Below are positions 33,404-43,789 of a stretch of DNA of 64,000 nucleotides, piece after piece. Both the position numbers and the translations under genes were made by a program. This DNA comes from Fragum whitleyi (taxonomy: Eukaryota > Mollusca > Bivalvia > Cardiida > Cardiidae): positions 51,636,258-51,700,257 of the forward strand of contig OX411552.1 of the NCBI GenBank assembly GCA_948146395.1. The letters run 5' to 3'. Below the pieces are notes generated by a model that worked only from the letters and a program-made list of their open reading frames with translations, made no database searches and was not told where the DNA came from. Every line of letters starts with the position of its first letter. Within the stretch, counting starts at the first letter, position 1.

Positions 33404-33925
33404 TTATGCTTGTAAAGTAAAGGAGTTATCGATAACATTATAATTTCTTCTAAATACAGACTGTTCTTCATGGATTATACTGTTTGTTTCGGTCCACTTT
33501 GTTAGCCTTTCAGTGAGAATACCAATGAAAATTTTACTTAGATTGTTTATGAGTGATATGCCCCTATAATTTCCGGGATCTATTAACGGACCGCTCTTAT
33601 GTACAGGGACAATTAAACTTTGACTCCAAGATTCAGGAAATATTCCACTGTTGAAAATGACGTTGAAAATGTTTGTAAGCAGTGGTGTAATAATACTGGC
33701 GGTGTGCTTAATCATTTCGGAGCAAAGACCGTCCGGCCCAGAAGATTTATTATTTTTAAGTCTCTTTATATTTTCATAAATTTCATCTTCAGTAATGGGT
33801 AAATTTAGTGTTGAACTATCTTTTTCCATTACGATATTAGATAAAATGTTTCCATTTAAATCGGAGTAATCACTTGAAAAAAGTTGCTTGAAATAATTGA
33901 CCATTTTGTTGAGCTTAAAGGACAA
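33404..33925 (-). pseudogene. LINE RT N-terminal motifs, core missing
   Basis: Residues 50-65 (NIKRLKNNKSSGPDG) match the RT entry motif, 105-140 (LIVPVHKSG...NYRGISLINNLSKIF...TERL) match RT motif 1, and 153-170 (EEQSVFRRNYNVIDNSF) match motif 2. The sequence then stops at LQA and jumps directly to ORF2 C-terminal sequence. Motif A (Asp of the palm), motif C (the ADD box) and the thumb, roughly 350 residues, are absent. The protein could not have polymerised DNA. Confidence 0.9.
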
Positions 33926-34362
33926 GAACTTGGCGCATTGTTACGATGTTTGACAGTTTTCCAAAATAAATTTGGTTGGTCACGTGCTGATAGCAATTTA
34001 TCTCTGTTAGCTTTTTCGTATGCTTTACGGGTTTGTTTACACTTAGATTTAAATTTACTCTTTGCGATTTTATAATGCAAAAAATCCGAATTTTTGTTTG
34101 TTCGTCTGAATTGACGAAGTGCAGTATGCTTTTCTCTCTTTAGTTGTTCACACGAGTTGTTCCACCAAGGGTTCGTTTTTACTGAAGAAGACTTAGGTGA
34201 ACGCTCGTTGATTTTCATTTCATTTGCAGATCGTTTAAAAATGTCACATAAATGATCTAGCAACAAGTTTGCGTCATTAATAGGATAGGTTAACGAATTG
34301 TAAAATTCACCGAAATTATTTTGGAAGTTGATAATGGTCAGAAAAATCTTCTTCGTCGACAT
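33901..34362 (-). pseudogene. LINE ORF2 endonuclease-RT linker
   Basis: A frame reading FQNNFGEFYNSLTYPINDANLLLDHLCDIFKRSANEM, then KTNPWWNNSCEQLKREKHTALRQFRRTN and FWKTVKHR. The WWxxxC and WK patterns are typical of the linker between endonuclease and RT in LINE ORF2. Frameshifts separate it from the endonuclease (near 34,330) and from the RT (near 33,905). Confidence 0.8.
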
Positions 34363-35180
34363 AAAATGAATTTAAAAACGAAAATAATTCGCTTGATAAG
34401 ATACAATAATCGACCAAACTTTTTCCGTTGTTTGCTGTACATGTAAATTCTCCTTTAATATCATCTCTTACTCTGCCATTTACTATATGGATATCAAATA
34501 ATTTACATAATTCTATCAGCGAAAGCCCAAACTTGTTAATGAATGAGTCTTTTGAATTTCTTTTCAAATAAAAATTATCGTTCGGATAATCAAGGTTCAT
34601 TTCATTGCGAAAGACGTAGTCAATTTCGTCGTTCTCAATGAAATCAACTAGATTACCTGTTCTTGCGTTTAAATCACCAATTAACAAAATTCTAGCATCC
34701 TGGTAAAAGGATGTAATATACATGTTTTTTTCTTGTAAAATATCAATGCCGTTTGTATCTTCCTCATACAAAGAAGAATTTTCGGGGGATATATAAGTAA
34801 ATAGCATTATTATATCAAACTCTGTGTTGAATAAAGTTCGATCAAAGTGAATAACTACACATTCTAACATATCGCTAAATATTCGTTTACCCTTACCCAT
34901 TGAGAGCAATGTTTCTTTTATAAGAACGGAAACCCCACCAGAACCTCTGACGGAGTTTCTTTTCTTCTTTCTAACAAAATTGAATTGTAAATAGCCAGAT
35001 AAACAACCTCGAGTTCCCTCGTCCTCTGTTTTCCAAGTTTCAATCAGTGCAATTATATCAAATTTTGAACAATAATTAATGAAGTGTACTTACTTAAACC
35101 TCTTATATTAAGAGAACAAATGTTGAGTTCACTGTTAATTTGGTTATTGTGACTAGGTGTTGCGTATTTATTGAAACAGT
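34316..35180 (-). pseudogene. LINE ORF2 AP-type endonuclease
   Basis: Upstream of the longest frame (34,316-34,909) the same protein continues: NICSLNIRGLSKYTSLI, a one-base frameshift near 35,090, then SKFDIIALIETW and GSGGVSVLIKE. Conserved endonuclease residues are visible: Asn in SLNIRG, Glu in LIETW, Asp/Asn in GDLNARTG (residues 78-85 of the longest frame), VDY (166-168) and the C-terminal SDH (190-192). The catalytic set looks complete, but the frame is broken. Confidence 0.88.
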
Positions 35181-35214
35181 TTGTATTAAACGATTGTGGG
35201 CTTTGGCCAATATA

Positions 35215-35988
35215 TTAATCATCTAGAGTTCCGTTTTTCTTTTTCAGGCATATTAGCGATTTAGTCTTGGTATCATACCCGTACGGGACACTATCTATTA
35301 CTAGAGTGTCAAATTTCAAATACGCTTTGTGTCCATCTTCGATACTCTTTACGAGAAAGGGATACAAATCTGATCGAGCTTTTGTGACTCGTGACGGAAA
35401 GTCCTCAGTAACTCTTACATGTTTTACGGAGTGTTGGTAATCCTGTGATTGTCTTCTCTCTTTGGCTAATTCTCGATAACTTGCTAAAACAGTCTCTTTA
35501 TCTTTGAAGAATAAGAACTTCGCGATGATCGGTCTGGGAGTGAATTTGCGAGGGAGACGATGTGCTCGCTCAATGCTAATATTTGAAGGGTCAATCTTAA
35601 GGTCATCAGCCATATATGTTCGAATTTTGTTTTCCGTTTCCTCCCATGATTCATTTGGAGATTCATGTACGTTATGGAACTTCAAATTTTCACGCCTGGA
35701 CTGGGCCTCTAGTTGTTCCATTTTCTTTCGATTTTCGAGGGCCATGGCCTCAAACGACGTTACAGTGTTGGTAAGTAATGATACTTTCTTGGTTAGTTCT
35801 TCATTTTTCTTACGGAGCTCAACGTTATCTTTTTTCAAGTTTTCAACTTTTAATTCTAATCTATCAAATTTCTTATTCACTTGTTTCACATGTTTCCTAA
35901 TGTCTAGAAGCAATCCCTTAACATCATCATTATTCAAATCATCACCACTTTCTTCACCGCTCGTGTCATTAGCAGTTTCATACGTCAT
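35215..35988 (-). CDS. LINE ORF1 protein (coiled-coil RNA-binding type)
   Basis: An uninterrupted 257-residue frame. An acidic N-terminus (residues 1-26) is followed by a heptad-rich coiled coil (about 27-96: KKFDRLELKVENLKKDNVEL...), then an RRM-like segment (about 97-175) with the L1-ORF1-like signatures SRRENLKFHNV and IERAHRLP...RPIIAKF, then a C-terminal domain (about 180-250). This matches the Transposase_22/L1 ORF1p family, a nucleic-acid chaperone that trimerises through the coiled coil and binds element RNA. The open frame extends upstream without ATG to a stop near 36,038, so the original start may have been further upstream. It could still be translated although ORF2 is dead. Confidence 0.85.
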   Translation of the reverse strand: MTYETANDTSGEESGDDLNNDDVKGLLLDIRKHVKQVNKKFDRLELKVENLKKDNVELRKKNEELTKKVSLLTNTVTSFEAMALENRKKMEQLEAQSRRENLKFHNVHESPNESWEETENKIRTYMADDLKIDPSNISIERAHRLPRKFTPRPIIAKFLFFKDKETVLASYRELAKERRQSQDYQHSVKHVRVTEDFPSRVTKARSDLYPFLVKSIEDGHKAYLKFDTLVIDSVPYGYDTKTKSLICLKKKNGTLDD

Positions 35989-36557
35989 TTCATTTTCGGG
36001 TTCTTTGTCTTGTTCATTATTTGATGCTTCGTACTGTTATCTCTTGGCAGAGAAAAAGAACTGGCTTATACTATTTTGTTCATGTATTGCCCTTATAAGC
36101 CCACCATGCATTTTTTTATTTTTAAGAATTAAGTCTTGGGTTGTATTTGAATGAGGACCTGATATTGATGAAATCCTATTGCTTAAGCAATTTATCAAAA
36201 TTCTTTTATTGTTTCAGAATGTAAGATATAAAAGAAGCGCTTCCTCATCTAAAATAATATGTTTCTTTCTGCATAAAAAGTACTTATAGTTTGTATCTAG
36301 TTCAAAGTTAAACAACTTTTTAGCATCTTTGTTTCACTAGTGTGCATCTAATTGTCCTTTGGAAGCAGCAATTATGCTTGATTTTCTAAAAAAAGGTCTT
36401 TTAAATGTAACATATATTACTCTCTTTGATAGCTAAAGCAAATGTATATGGCAATGTACTATTCTTTTGAACATAATATGGTCATACTCATGTAAATTTT
36501 CAGTATTGAACTGAATTGCCCAGTTTCTTGACAAAAATAGGATTGCATGCAATGTAC

Positions 36558-36617
36558 TTTGCAATCAATTGGAAACAATAGTGAGCTTTGCAATCAATTG
36601 GAAACAATAGTGAGCTA
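36558..36617. repeat. Copy-specific 30-bp tandem duplication
   Basis: CTTTGCAATCAATTGGAAAC...GTGAG occurs twice in direct succession. The homologous place near 55,500-55,520 has a single unit, so the duplication arose after the two large elements separated. Confidence 0.85.
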
Positions 36618-36679
36618 AAATGCTTCAAGGAATTTTCAGGCCATGTTAACTGTATAACACTTATCAAGGTGGTTTATCC

Positions 36680-36880
36680 ACCTAACCATGAATTCCTTGT
36701 ATTTATCATACACATCATTCCATTCATCACATCATCCTTTTAAAGCCTCTAGCGGCTTATTCAACGAAGATGAATGATAATCAACCTGTTTGTATTGGCT
36801 GATGAAACCTAGTACCTATGATATTGAGTCGAATATGCTACCAAATCCAATGTGCTACCAACTGTGCTGCGATCAGAATC
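36680..36880 (-). repeat. Ancient SINE relic inside the large element
   Basis: On the minus strand GATCGCAGCACAGTTGGTAG resembles the SINE tRNA A-box region, followed by AACAGGTTGATTATCATTC and GCCGCTAGAGGC, in SINE order. The same relic is present at 55,230-55,440 in the inverted copy, so the SINE was inserted before the large element was duplicated. Confidence 0.55.
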
Positions 36881-37012
36881 AATTCTAAGTAATATTTTTA
36901 ACTTTTCTGTACTAAATTTATAGAAATATTTCTTAAAAATATTGTAGGAACAGCTTTTTTCATCTAATTGGTCATCATTTTTCACAATGAAAACTGTCTC
37001 TTATCATCGGAA

Positions 37013-38454
37013 GTAACGTATATAACTTGTGTTTTATTCTAAAAATGTGAAAAAAGTCTCAAACATAGAAGAAACCATAAGCTGCCTTGACATTGAGTTT
37101 GGAAGCTGCCTTTACATTGTGTTTGGTACATTTCCTGAATCTATGATAGTAGCTCAATAATAATTATACCTATAAATAAGTGGTAACGTATTTTGCAAGC
37201 TTTTAAAACCACAATGAGTCTTAAATGATTAAAATTTATATTGATACCTTAAAAATACTTTAAATAGTTATGGTTTATAGTCGATTTAGACAATGAGGGA
37301 TTTTACAACAATTGCAATCAGATGAGATATAAATAAGCCTATGGTAATTGATGGGAAAATTGGTTACTTTATAGTTGCGTATTTTGCAAAATAGCTTGAT
37401 GGCCAGATGCATAAACAAATTAAAATCTCCCAAAGAACAGAAGCTCATAGAAAAACACAGTAAACAAAACATTCAGTAGAGCATTGATGAATATAACATT
37501 TCTTTTGAATACATTAAATAGAAATTTAAATGTAACGTATTTTACTCCCATGCATTGCTTGTAAGGGCTATATTTTTCAATTCATAATGTAAATTGGCTT
37601 TAAATACCTTCAGAATCACAAATATCATGAATAAAACACAATATAATTTAATTTTTTACTAAATTACTGGTAATTTCTATTACAAGACATACAACTAAAA
37701 TTGTTATATGAACATTTTATGGGTTGGTTTCTTTAAAGTAACGTATCTCGCATTTGCCCCAGTGGCCAGACTGCTAACAAATTTCAAAATGTTCAATATT
37801 GCATAGGCTTTCAGAAAAGCATTGTTAACAATCTTCCCAATGGGGCAGCTATGGAAAAATCATTTCTATCTATGTACCTTTCTTTGAAATTAAGAATTTA
37901 CGTTTTTTACTACCATATCATGCCTTCAAGGGGATTTATTTACAAAATATAACTAAGAATTTGCTCTACAAATTTTCAGCAACATAGTTTTTGGCATTAA
38001 AAGATCACTTCTGGTCATTTTGACTCATCTTTTCACTGTACAAACCTAAAATCTTGTCTTGAAAATTTGATGGGTAATTAACTTTGAGGTAACGTATCAC
38101 ACTAACGCCCCACTTGTTAGAGTGCTAACTAGTCTCAAAATGTTCTATATACCATGGGCTATCAAACAGGCAATGTTAACAAAATTCTCAGTGAGAAGGG
38201 GATAGACAATTTATTTCTATATTCATTGTTTTCTATGAAATTTAAGGGTTACGTATTTTACTGCAATATCACGACTCTTAAGAGGACCAGATTTTTCAAA
38301 AAATACATGAATGGACCCTACAGTTAATAAGCAACACAAATATATGTATAAGAAGTCAACTTTTTGTCAATTTGACTTCAATTTTTTGGGTACTCTTTTA
38401 AAATTCATTTTCAAAATTTTGTTGGGTGTGCTACTTTAAAGTAACGTATCTTAC
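37013..38454 (+). repeat. GTAACGTA-box higher-order array (about 351-bp dimer)
   Basis: Boxes at 37,013, 37,183, 37,374 (GTTGCGTA), 37,532, 37,738, 37,898 (TTACGTTT), 38,089, 38,248 (GTTACGTA) and 38,441. Spacings alternate: 170, 191, 158, 206, 160, 191, 159, 193. Boxes at 37,738, 38,089 and 38,441 are followed by TCTCGCA/TCACAC/TCTTAC then GCCCCA and a shared block (AGAGTGCTAAC), 351 and 352 bases apart. This is a two-subunit higher-order repeat of about 351 bp, diverged but in register. No coding content. Confidence 0.85.
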
Positions 38455-38502
38455 AAAAGCCCCACTCGCCAGAGTGCTAACATGTCTCAAAATGCTCTAC
38501 TA

Positions 38503-41500
38503 GTCCGGCAGAAAAATGGCATATTTTACTTGAACCTAGAGTTTTTTTCTTGACTGATTCTGATAGCCCATGTCTTACTTATCAAGAATCTGGCTGATGA
38601 CACATTGTCATCATTGAGCATTTTCAGAAAATCGAGATGGCAGCCAGGACCCCTAAAACGAATACACGTAACCACTTGCCGTGTCTTGGTGATAGGGTTT
38701 TATGTGTTTCTGAGCTTAGTTTTGTTGTACAGATTCTATTTTAAAGTATTATGATAAAATAGACCCATAAAATGAAAGAAACAATAACTACTGTGGGCAA
38801 CATGGTGGTTCGAATAGTAAAAATTACACGGCATTTAGTAAACAATCAATTCTGTTCTACAAACTAAACTTTGGAATTATTTCAATTTCACTTATGTCAC
38901 ATGATTTTTGCTGCATTCAAGCATACTTAAAATAAGATTGATAGCGCCATCACGAATGGTAAAATGTCTTCTGAATTTCGAGATGGCAGCCAGGAATGCA
39001 GATTTAAAAATAATACCATTTGGTTAATGACAAACTAAATTATATTTATACTTAGTATCACTATTAATCTGCTACTTTGCCGGCTTCTGATAGGGCAAAT
39101 ACTAAAATCAATAAACAAAATTGTGGTTATCAGTTAAGATGGCTGCCAAACAGAACTGTTGCAACATTGAACTGTGAATTGGAGTTTACACAATTTTTCT
39201 AAATTCTTTTTTATTAATACCAAATTGTATCCTCTTTCCATCCTTTTTTATCATCTAGCGTTTTGTATCCGCCTATATATATTTTTTCTTAGTTTGAGAT
39301 GACAGCCACTATAATGTGGACAGTGGAATTATTTACCCTATCGTTATGCTAAAGTTCCTTAAATTTTCATATCTGTAATTTGGCATGAAGTTATACTCCA
39401 TAATATATAATGTAAACGTCCTTATAATGACCTAGAGAGGTCCAATGAACAAATAAATATCATTCTTCGACAATGGTGACTTTTACTGATCCAAAGGCTT
39501 AAATAAAATCAGAGACATTTTTTGTTCCTAAGACTGGCTGCCATCTTGCAATTAGGATGTCATGATTTTCCAATAGATAATGATTAATAAGGATCTTGTA
39601 AAGAACGCAAGGACAAACAAAAGTGGGAGGGTGTCTATAATAGTGTTTTTTAAACATTAGATATTTGGGCTGACAGCTAGAAGTTTGCCCTGAAATGACA
39701 TTCGGGCCAAAGGTAACGCATACTGACGTCTTGGATCTGCTTTACAGAAGCCAAAAAGAATAATTCTACACCTTATTTCGCAAGATTGCTTTTAGGAAGG
39801 TATGATGCCCCTTCATGATCCAAAAATTATACTTGTATTTGAATATAAGCCTATTTCGTTTTTAAAACTGGCTACCATCTTGCATTGAGAATGCTTTGAT
39901 CCTAAAATCAACACTTCATGATTGTAATGAGTATTAAAGCCTCTAACAAGGATGTTTGGGCTACTAAAATAAGACAATAGATTCTAAGAAGCATAGACAG
40001 TGTTTTTTCAGTTAATTTTATCATTCTTTAGTGGAAAGCTTGAAACCACTCAGAATGACAGGTAGAACCCAAAATATCTTTACATCTGGATTCTTACTAA
40101 GGAAGTTCAAATGAACAATTCAATCAATTGCTTTCTTGACTGCCATTCCATGTTCACAAATACTATTAACATTTGTTAATTGCAAATTCAAATTTATTGT
40201 TTATCTAAGCTTGACAGAAAGCTTAATGACCAAACAAATCTTAAGAAGTGAAAGCTTCAAAATCAATTGAGTTTGTTTAAGTTGGGTTTACCGCCACTTT
40301 AAGTATTTAAACTGCATTGGCTAGAGCAGCGGTGGACACATGTTCATATGATATTTACCTCGGCCGGAGATTGAACCTTGGTTCATACGGTTAAGTCTGC
40401 AATACTGTGCAATGGTCTACATGTAGGTAAAAGAAATCAATTGTGATAAACATTTGAAACTTTTCCTCTGTTCGGATGTGTCATTCTACGTCAATTGGCT
40501 TACACAATAATCAACATGATTACAAGATTCCGATAAATAGTCTGCATTTCTAAAACTGAAGTTCTACAGCAAAATCTAGAGCAACTACAATGTACAAGGC
40601 AGGAAATAAACTGATACCAAAAAGACTTTTATATTTTTTTTCATTTGTGGCTGCTATCTTGAATATTTAAAAGCAAATGGTCTTTTATAAACTTTGTTTC
40701 ATTTAGAGAAATACATTATTTTATCCTTTCTGACCTCTATCTTGGTTTTTACAACAGAATTACACATAGTACAAGCTGCCATCAATCCAAGTTTCAAATA
40801 AGTCTGATCTCAGGTGTAAATTCACATTAGAAGAACATATTTTCATTTTTCAATGGCCTTTTTTATATCATCTGTTATGGCCTTTCATTTTTATAAAGAG
40901 TTAAACCTGCACTTTGATGCTATCCTTATAATTATAATCAATTTTAGCTTTATCTAAGGCAGTCTTTTTGTCACCTAATTCGGCAGGGCATGTAATCAGC
41001 AAAACTGTTGAGTAAAATTCTTATTAGATTTAAGATTGATTTGTTGTTTTGTGGAAATCCACAGTCATTATTCATGGCTGCCATTTTCCAATTTCAAAAA
41101 CAAATTCAAATTGGGGGTAGGTTTTATGGGCATATTTTCAAAATTGATTTGCAGTTCAAATTACGTGGGAATTAAATGTCAAAAGTTATTGAAGGGTTCT
41201 AGTTGGTCTTAACATGACTTTCAGAATCCCAATAGGCTGCCATCTTGATTACAATTCTAGATTTATATTATGATTTGAGCATGTTTATTTTGGTTTTTCC
41301 AGTTCTTATTAGCTAAGAAAATGTGAAATGATGTGTAAAGAAACATGTAGATAGCATGCTTATGATTAGCATGTATATTAAATGAAACCCCTGGCTGCCA
41401 TCTTCATTTTTTAAAAAAATAATCAATGTTTACCGGGTTTTATCAGTATTATTATTCACATCTAATACTTTGGCTACAAAAATCTACCAATGAAAAATGC

Positions 41501-42055
41501 TAAAACTAGTCTGAAAAAATCTTTCAGATTAAATAATTATTTTGAGCAGAAATTCGCATTTCTGCTTTCCTGGCTGCCAAGTTCATTTTCTGAAAAAAAA
41601 TTCAAATCGGATGATGAGATTGCTTTACCTGATTTTCAAAAAAGAAATGGTTTCAACCTCTGAACCAAATGTTTGAAACTACAATGTATTCTGAGGTTTA
41701 AGACTGCCATATAACGGCTTTTTACATTGTTTACTGATCCAGTATTCCACTTGGCTGCCATCTTGATTACAAATCTAGATTCAAATTTAGATTTTATTTA
41801 TTTGTGATTTCTAATAAGCATATAAATGACAAGAATAACTGAAAAAGCTCAGTTCAGAAATATAAATATATCAGAATAATGGCCATTTTGTATATTTTAC
41901 AATAGCCCTGGCTGCCATCTCGATTTTTTCAAAATGCTCAATGATGACAAGATGTCATCAGTCAGATTCTTGATGTGCAATGCATTGACTACCAGAATCA
42001 ATCAAGAAAAAAACTCAATACTACACTACTAGGTCCAGCCTTATATCTGCCGGAC
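38503..42055. mobile_element. Nested 3.55-kb TA-flanked TIR element with GGCTGCC boxes
   Basis: Terminal repeats of about 150 bases: GTCCGGCAGAAAAATGG at the left, GTCCGGCAGATATAAGG on the minus strand at the right, both continuing to GAGTTTTTTTCTTGA, ATCAAGAATCTG and ATCGAGATGGCAGCCAG (or close variants). TA flanks both ends (38,501-38,502; 42,056-42,057), and removal of the insert joins the host element's CTCTAC to TACATACCATGG as in the copy at 53,880-53,910. The interior carries AGATGGCAGCC (38,635-39,307) and, after an inversion point between about 39,310 and 39,530, GGCTGCCATCTT (39,536-41,921). No transposase was seen. Confidence 0.75.
40285..40440 (-). repeat. SINE-like relic
   Basis: On the minus strand GCACAGTATTGCAGACTTAA, AAGGTTCAATCTCC (B-box-like), CCGAGGTAAATATC, and a tail AAGTGGCGGTAAACCC resembling the GCGGCGTAAACTCC tail of the 272-bp SINE. 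No duplication could be fixed. It may be a different SINE family with a related tail. Confidence 0.4.
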
Positions 42056-42104
42056 TATACATACCATGGACTTTCAGAAAAATATGGTCTACAAAATTGC
42101 CGCT

Positions 42105-42129
42105 GGGGGGGGGGGGGGGGGGGGGGGGG
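42105..42129. repeat. Poly-G tract of 25, right terminus of the 11.4-kb element
   Basis: Twenty-five consecutive G, followed by ACAAAACCCATTCTGGCTC, the inverted counterpart of the element's left end. Similar G or C tracts mark 30,767-30,778, 43,520-43,543, 48,535-48,561, 51,073-51,088 and 53,837-53,851. Confidence 0.9.
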
Positions 42130-42157
42130 ACAAAACCCATTCTGGCTCATGGACTAA

Positions 42158-43565
42158 GGGGTTCCAGGGGGAATTTTGTAGATCATAATATTTAAAAGTC
42201 CATGGTATGTAGAACATTTTCAAACAAATTACTTTTGAATTTCAAAGAAAGGCACATAGATAGAAAGGATTTTCCATAGCTGCCCCATTGGGAAGACTGT
42301 TAACAATGCTTTTCTAAAAGTCGATGCAATATTGAACATTTTGAAACTTGTTAGCAGTCTGGCCACTGGGGCAAATGCGAGATACGTTAATTTTTAAAGT
42401 GGAACCGACCCATAAAATTTTCATATAACAATTTTAGTTGTATGTCTTGTCATAGAAATTACCTGTAATTTAGTAAAAAAAAAATAAATGATATTGTGTT
42501 TTGTTAATGATATTTGTGATTCTGAAGGTATTTGAAGCCCATTTCTATTATGACTTGAAAAATATAGCCCTTACAAATAATGCATGGGAGTAAAATACGT
42601 TACATTTAAATTTCTATTTAATGTATTCAAAAGAAATGTTATATTCATCAATGCTCTACTGAATGTGTTTACTGTGTTTTTCTATAAGCTTCTGTTCTTT
42701 GCGAGATTATATTCATCAATGCTCTACTGAATGTGTTTACTGTGTTTTTCTATAAGCTTCTGTTCTTTGTGAGATTTTCTCTGTTCTTTTTGTATGCAGT
42801 GGCCATCAAGCTATTTGCAAAATATGTTACTCTAAAGTAGCCAATTTACCCATCAATTACAATAGGCTAATTCATACCTCATCTGATTGCAATTGTTGTA
42901 AAATCCCTCATTGTCCAAATCAACTATAAACCATAACTGTTTAAAGTATTTTTAAGGCATCAATATAAAAATTTAATCATTTCAAGACTAATTGTCGTTT
43001 TAAATCTTGCAAAATACGTTACCCCTTATTTATAGGTATGCTTATTATTGAGCCGCTATCATAGTTTAAGGAAATGCACCAAACACAATGTAAAGGCAGC
43101 TTCCAAACACAATGTTGAGGCAGCTTATGGTTTATTCTATGGTTGAGACTTTTTTCACATGTTTAGAATAAAACACTAGTTATATACGTTACTACTGATG
43201 ATAAGAGACAGTTTCATTGTGAAAATAGTTTAACAAAATAAATGAAAAAAACCATTCCAACAATATTTTTAAGCAATATTTCTATCCATTTAGCACAGAA
43301 AAGTAAAGAATCTCTCATACTCAAGAATCATGTATGAGATAGGACTAAAAATCGCAATCTGCCCAAAGACTTTCACAGAATGGGAGCAAGATGTGGCATC
43401 TAATAAGGATCAAAGTAACGTATCTTACAAAAGTCCCACTCGCCAGAGTGCTTACATGTTTTAAAATGTTGCTTATACATGTACCTTTTAGACAATCATA
43501 GTGTATAAAATTCCCCCTTGGGGGGGGGGGGGGGGAGGGGGGGAACAGGGGTCCCAGAAGCCCAA
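42158..43565. mobile_element. Short (1.4-kb) relative of the 11.4-kb element
   Basis: Begins CCAGGGGGAATTTTGTAG and ends AAAATTCCCCCTTG followed by poly-G, inverted copies of one another. The body from 42,290 to 43,330 is the reverse complement of 36,900-37,860, and 43,330-43,560 is the reverse complement of 30,745-31,010. The box reads reversed near the left end (GAGATACGTTA, 42,380) and forward near the right end (AAAGTAACGTATCTTAC, 43,412), as expected for a complete inverted-repeat element. The outermost GTCCATGAG termini are missing on both sides. Confidence 0.7.
42641..42776. repeat. 68-bp tandem duplication
   Basis: ATATTCATCAATGCTCTACT... occurs at 42,641 and again at 42,709 with almost no change. 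The homologous copies near 37,440-37,500 and 54,630-54,690 have one unit, so this is recent. Confidence 0.9.
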
Positions 43566-43789
43566 AGTCTAAATAAAGAAATTGATATTTAACAATGAGT
43601 ATCTATAGAAGGAGAATATGGAAGAAGACTTGCTATTTATAGATTATTATAAAGGGAAAAGAAGAGAAGAGGAAAGATAAAAATGAAAATTGAATGGATA
43701 AGAAACACGGAATGAGCCACGAAAAAAAATAATAAAATTAAAAATGACTTCACGGGTGAATAGTTCATATTACACGATAGATAAATAAA

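Larger units (their letters stand above)
32571..36090 (-). mobile_element. LINE with ORF1 and ORF2, internally deleted
   Basis: On the minus strand, from 36,090 downward, lie a 5' UTR, ORF1 (coiled-coil protein), ORF2 endonuclease, linker, the first RT motifs, a deletion junction near 33,405, the ORF2 C-terminus with zinc finger, and a 3' UTR ending GGAATAAAGAATTGAAT. The 3' boundary is supported because the sequence beyond it (from about 32,570 down) matches 63,206-64,000 in reverse, where no LINE is present. The 5' boundary is less sure; homology with 56,630-56,990 resumes near 36,090. ORF1 with a coiled coil plus an AP-type endonuclease in ORF2 fits the L1/Tx1 or CR1/Jockey side of non-LTR elements; I do not assign a clade. 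Confidence 0.85.
30716..42154. mobile_element. 11.4-kb TA-flanked inverted-repeat element with poly-C/poly-G ends
   Basis: The left end GTCCACGAGCCAGAATGGGT and right end (minus strand) GTCCATGAGCCAGAATGGGT differ at one base, and each is flanked by TA (30,714-30,715; 42,155-42,156). Inside each terminus comes a long C (left, 30,767-30,778) or G (right, 42,105-42,129) tract, then GGGGGAATTTTGTA or its counterpart, then the block GCACTCTGGCGAGTGGGGC and a GTAACGTA box. Nested insertions are a LINE (32,571-36,090) and a second TIR element (38,503-42,055), leaving about 4.3 kb of original sequence without coding capacity. TA duplications suggest Tc1/mariner-type mobilisation, but the size, homopolymer ends and phased boxes are unusual. 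Confidence 0.7.

Noticed and set aside
35504..36154. 216-codon plus-strand frame
   Set aside because: It is the antisense shadow of the LINE ORF1 on the minus strand.
38500..42060. CRISPR-like array (regularly repeated motif with unique spacers)
   Set aside because: Units are about 160 bases with short degenerate motifs that change orientation midway, in an animal genome; this is a diverged satellite or transposon.
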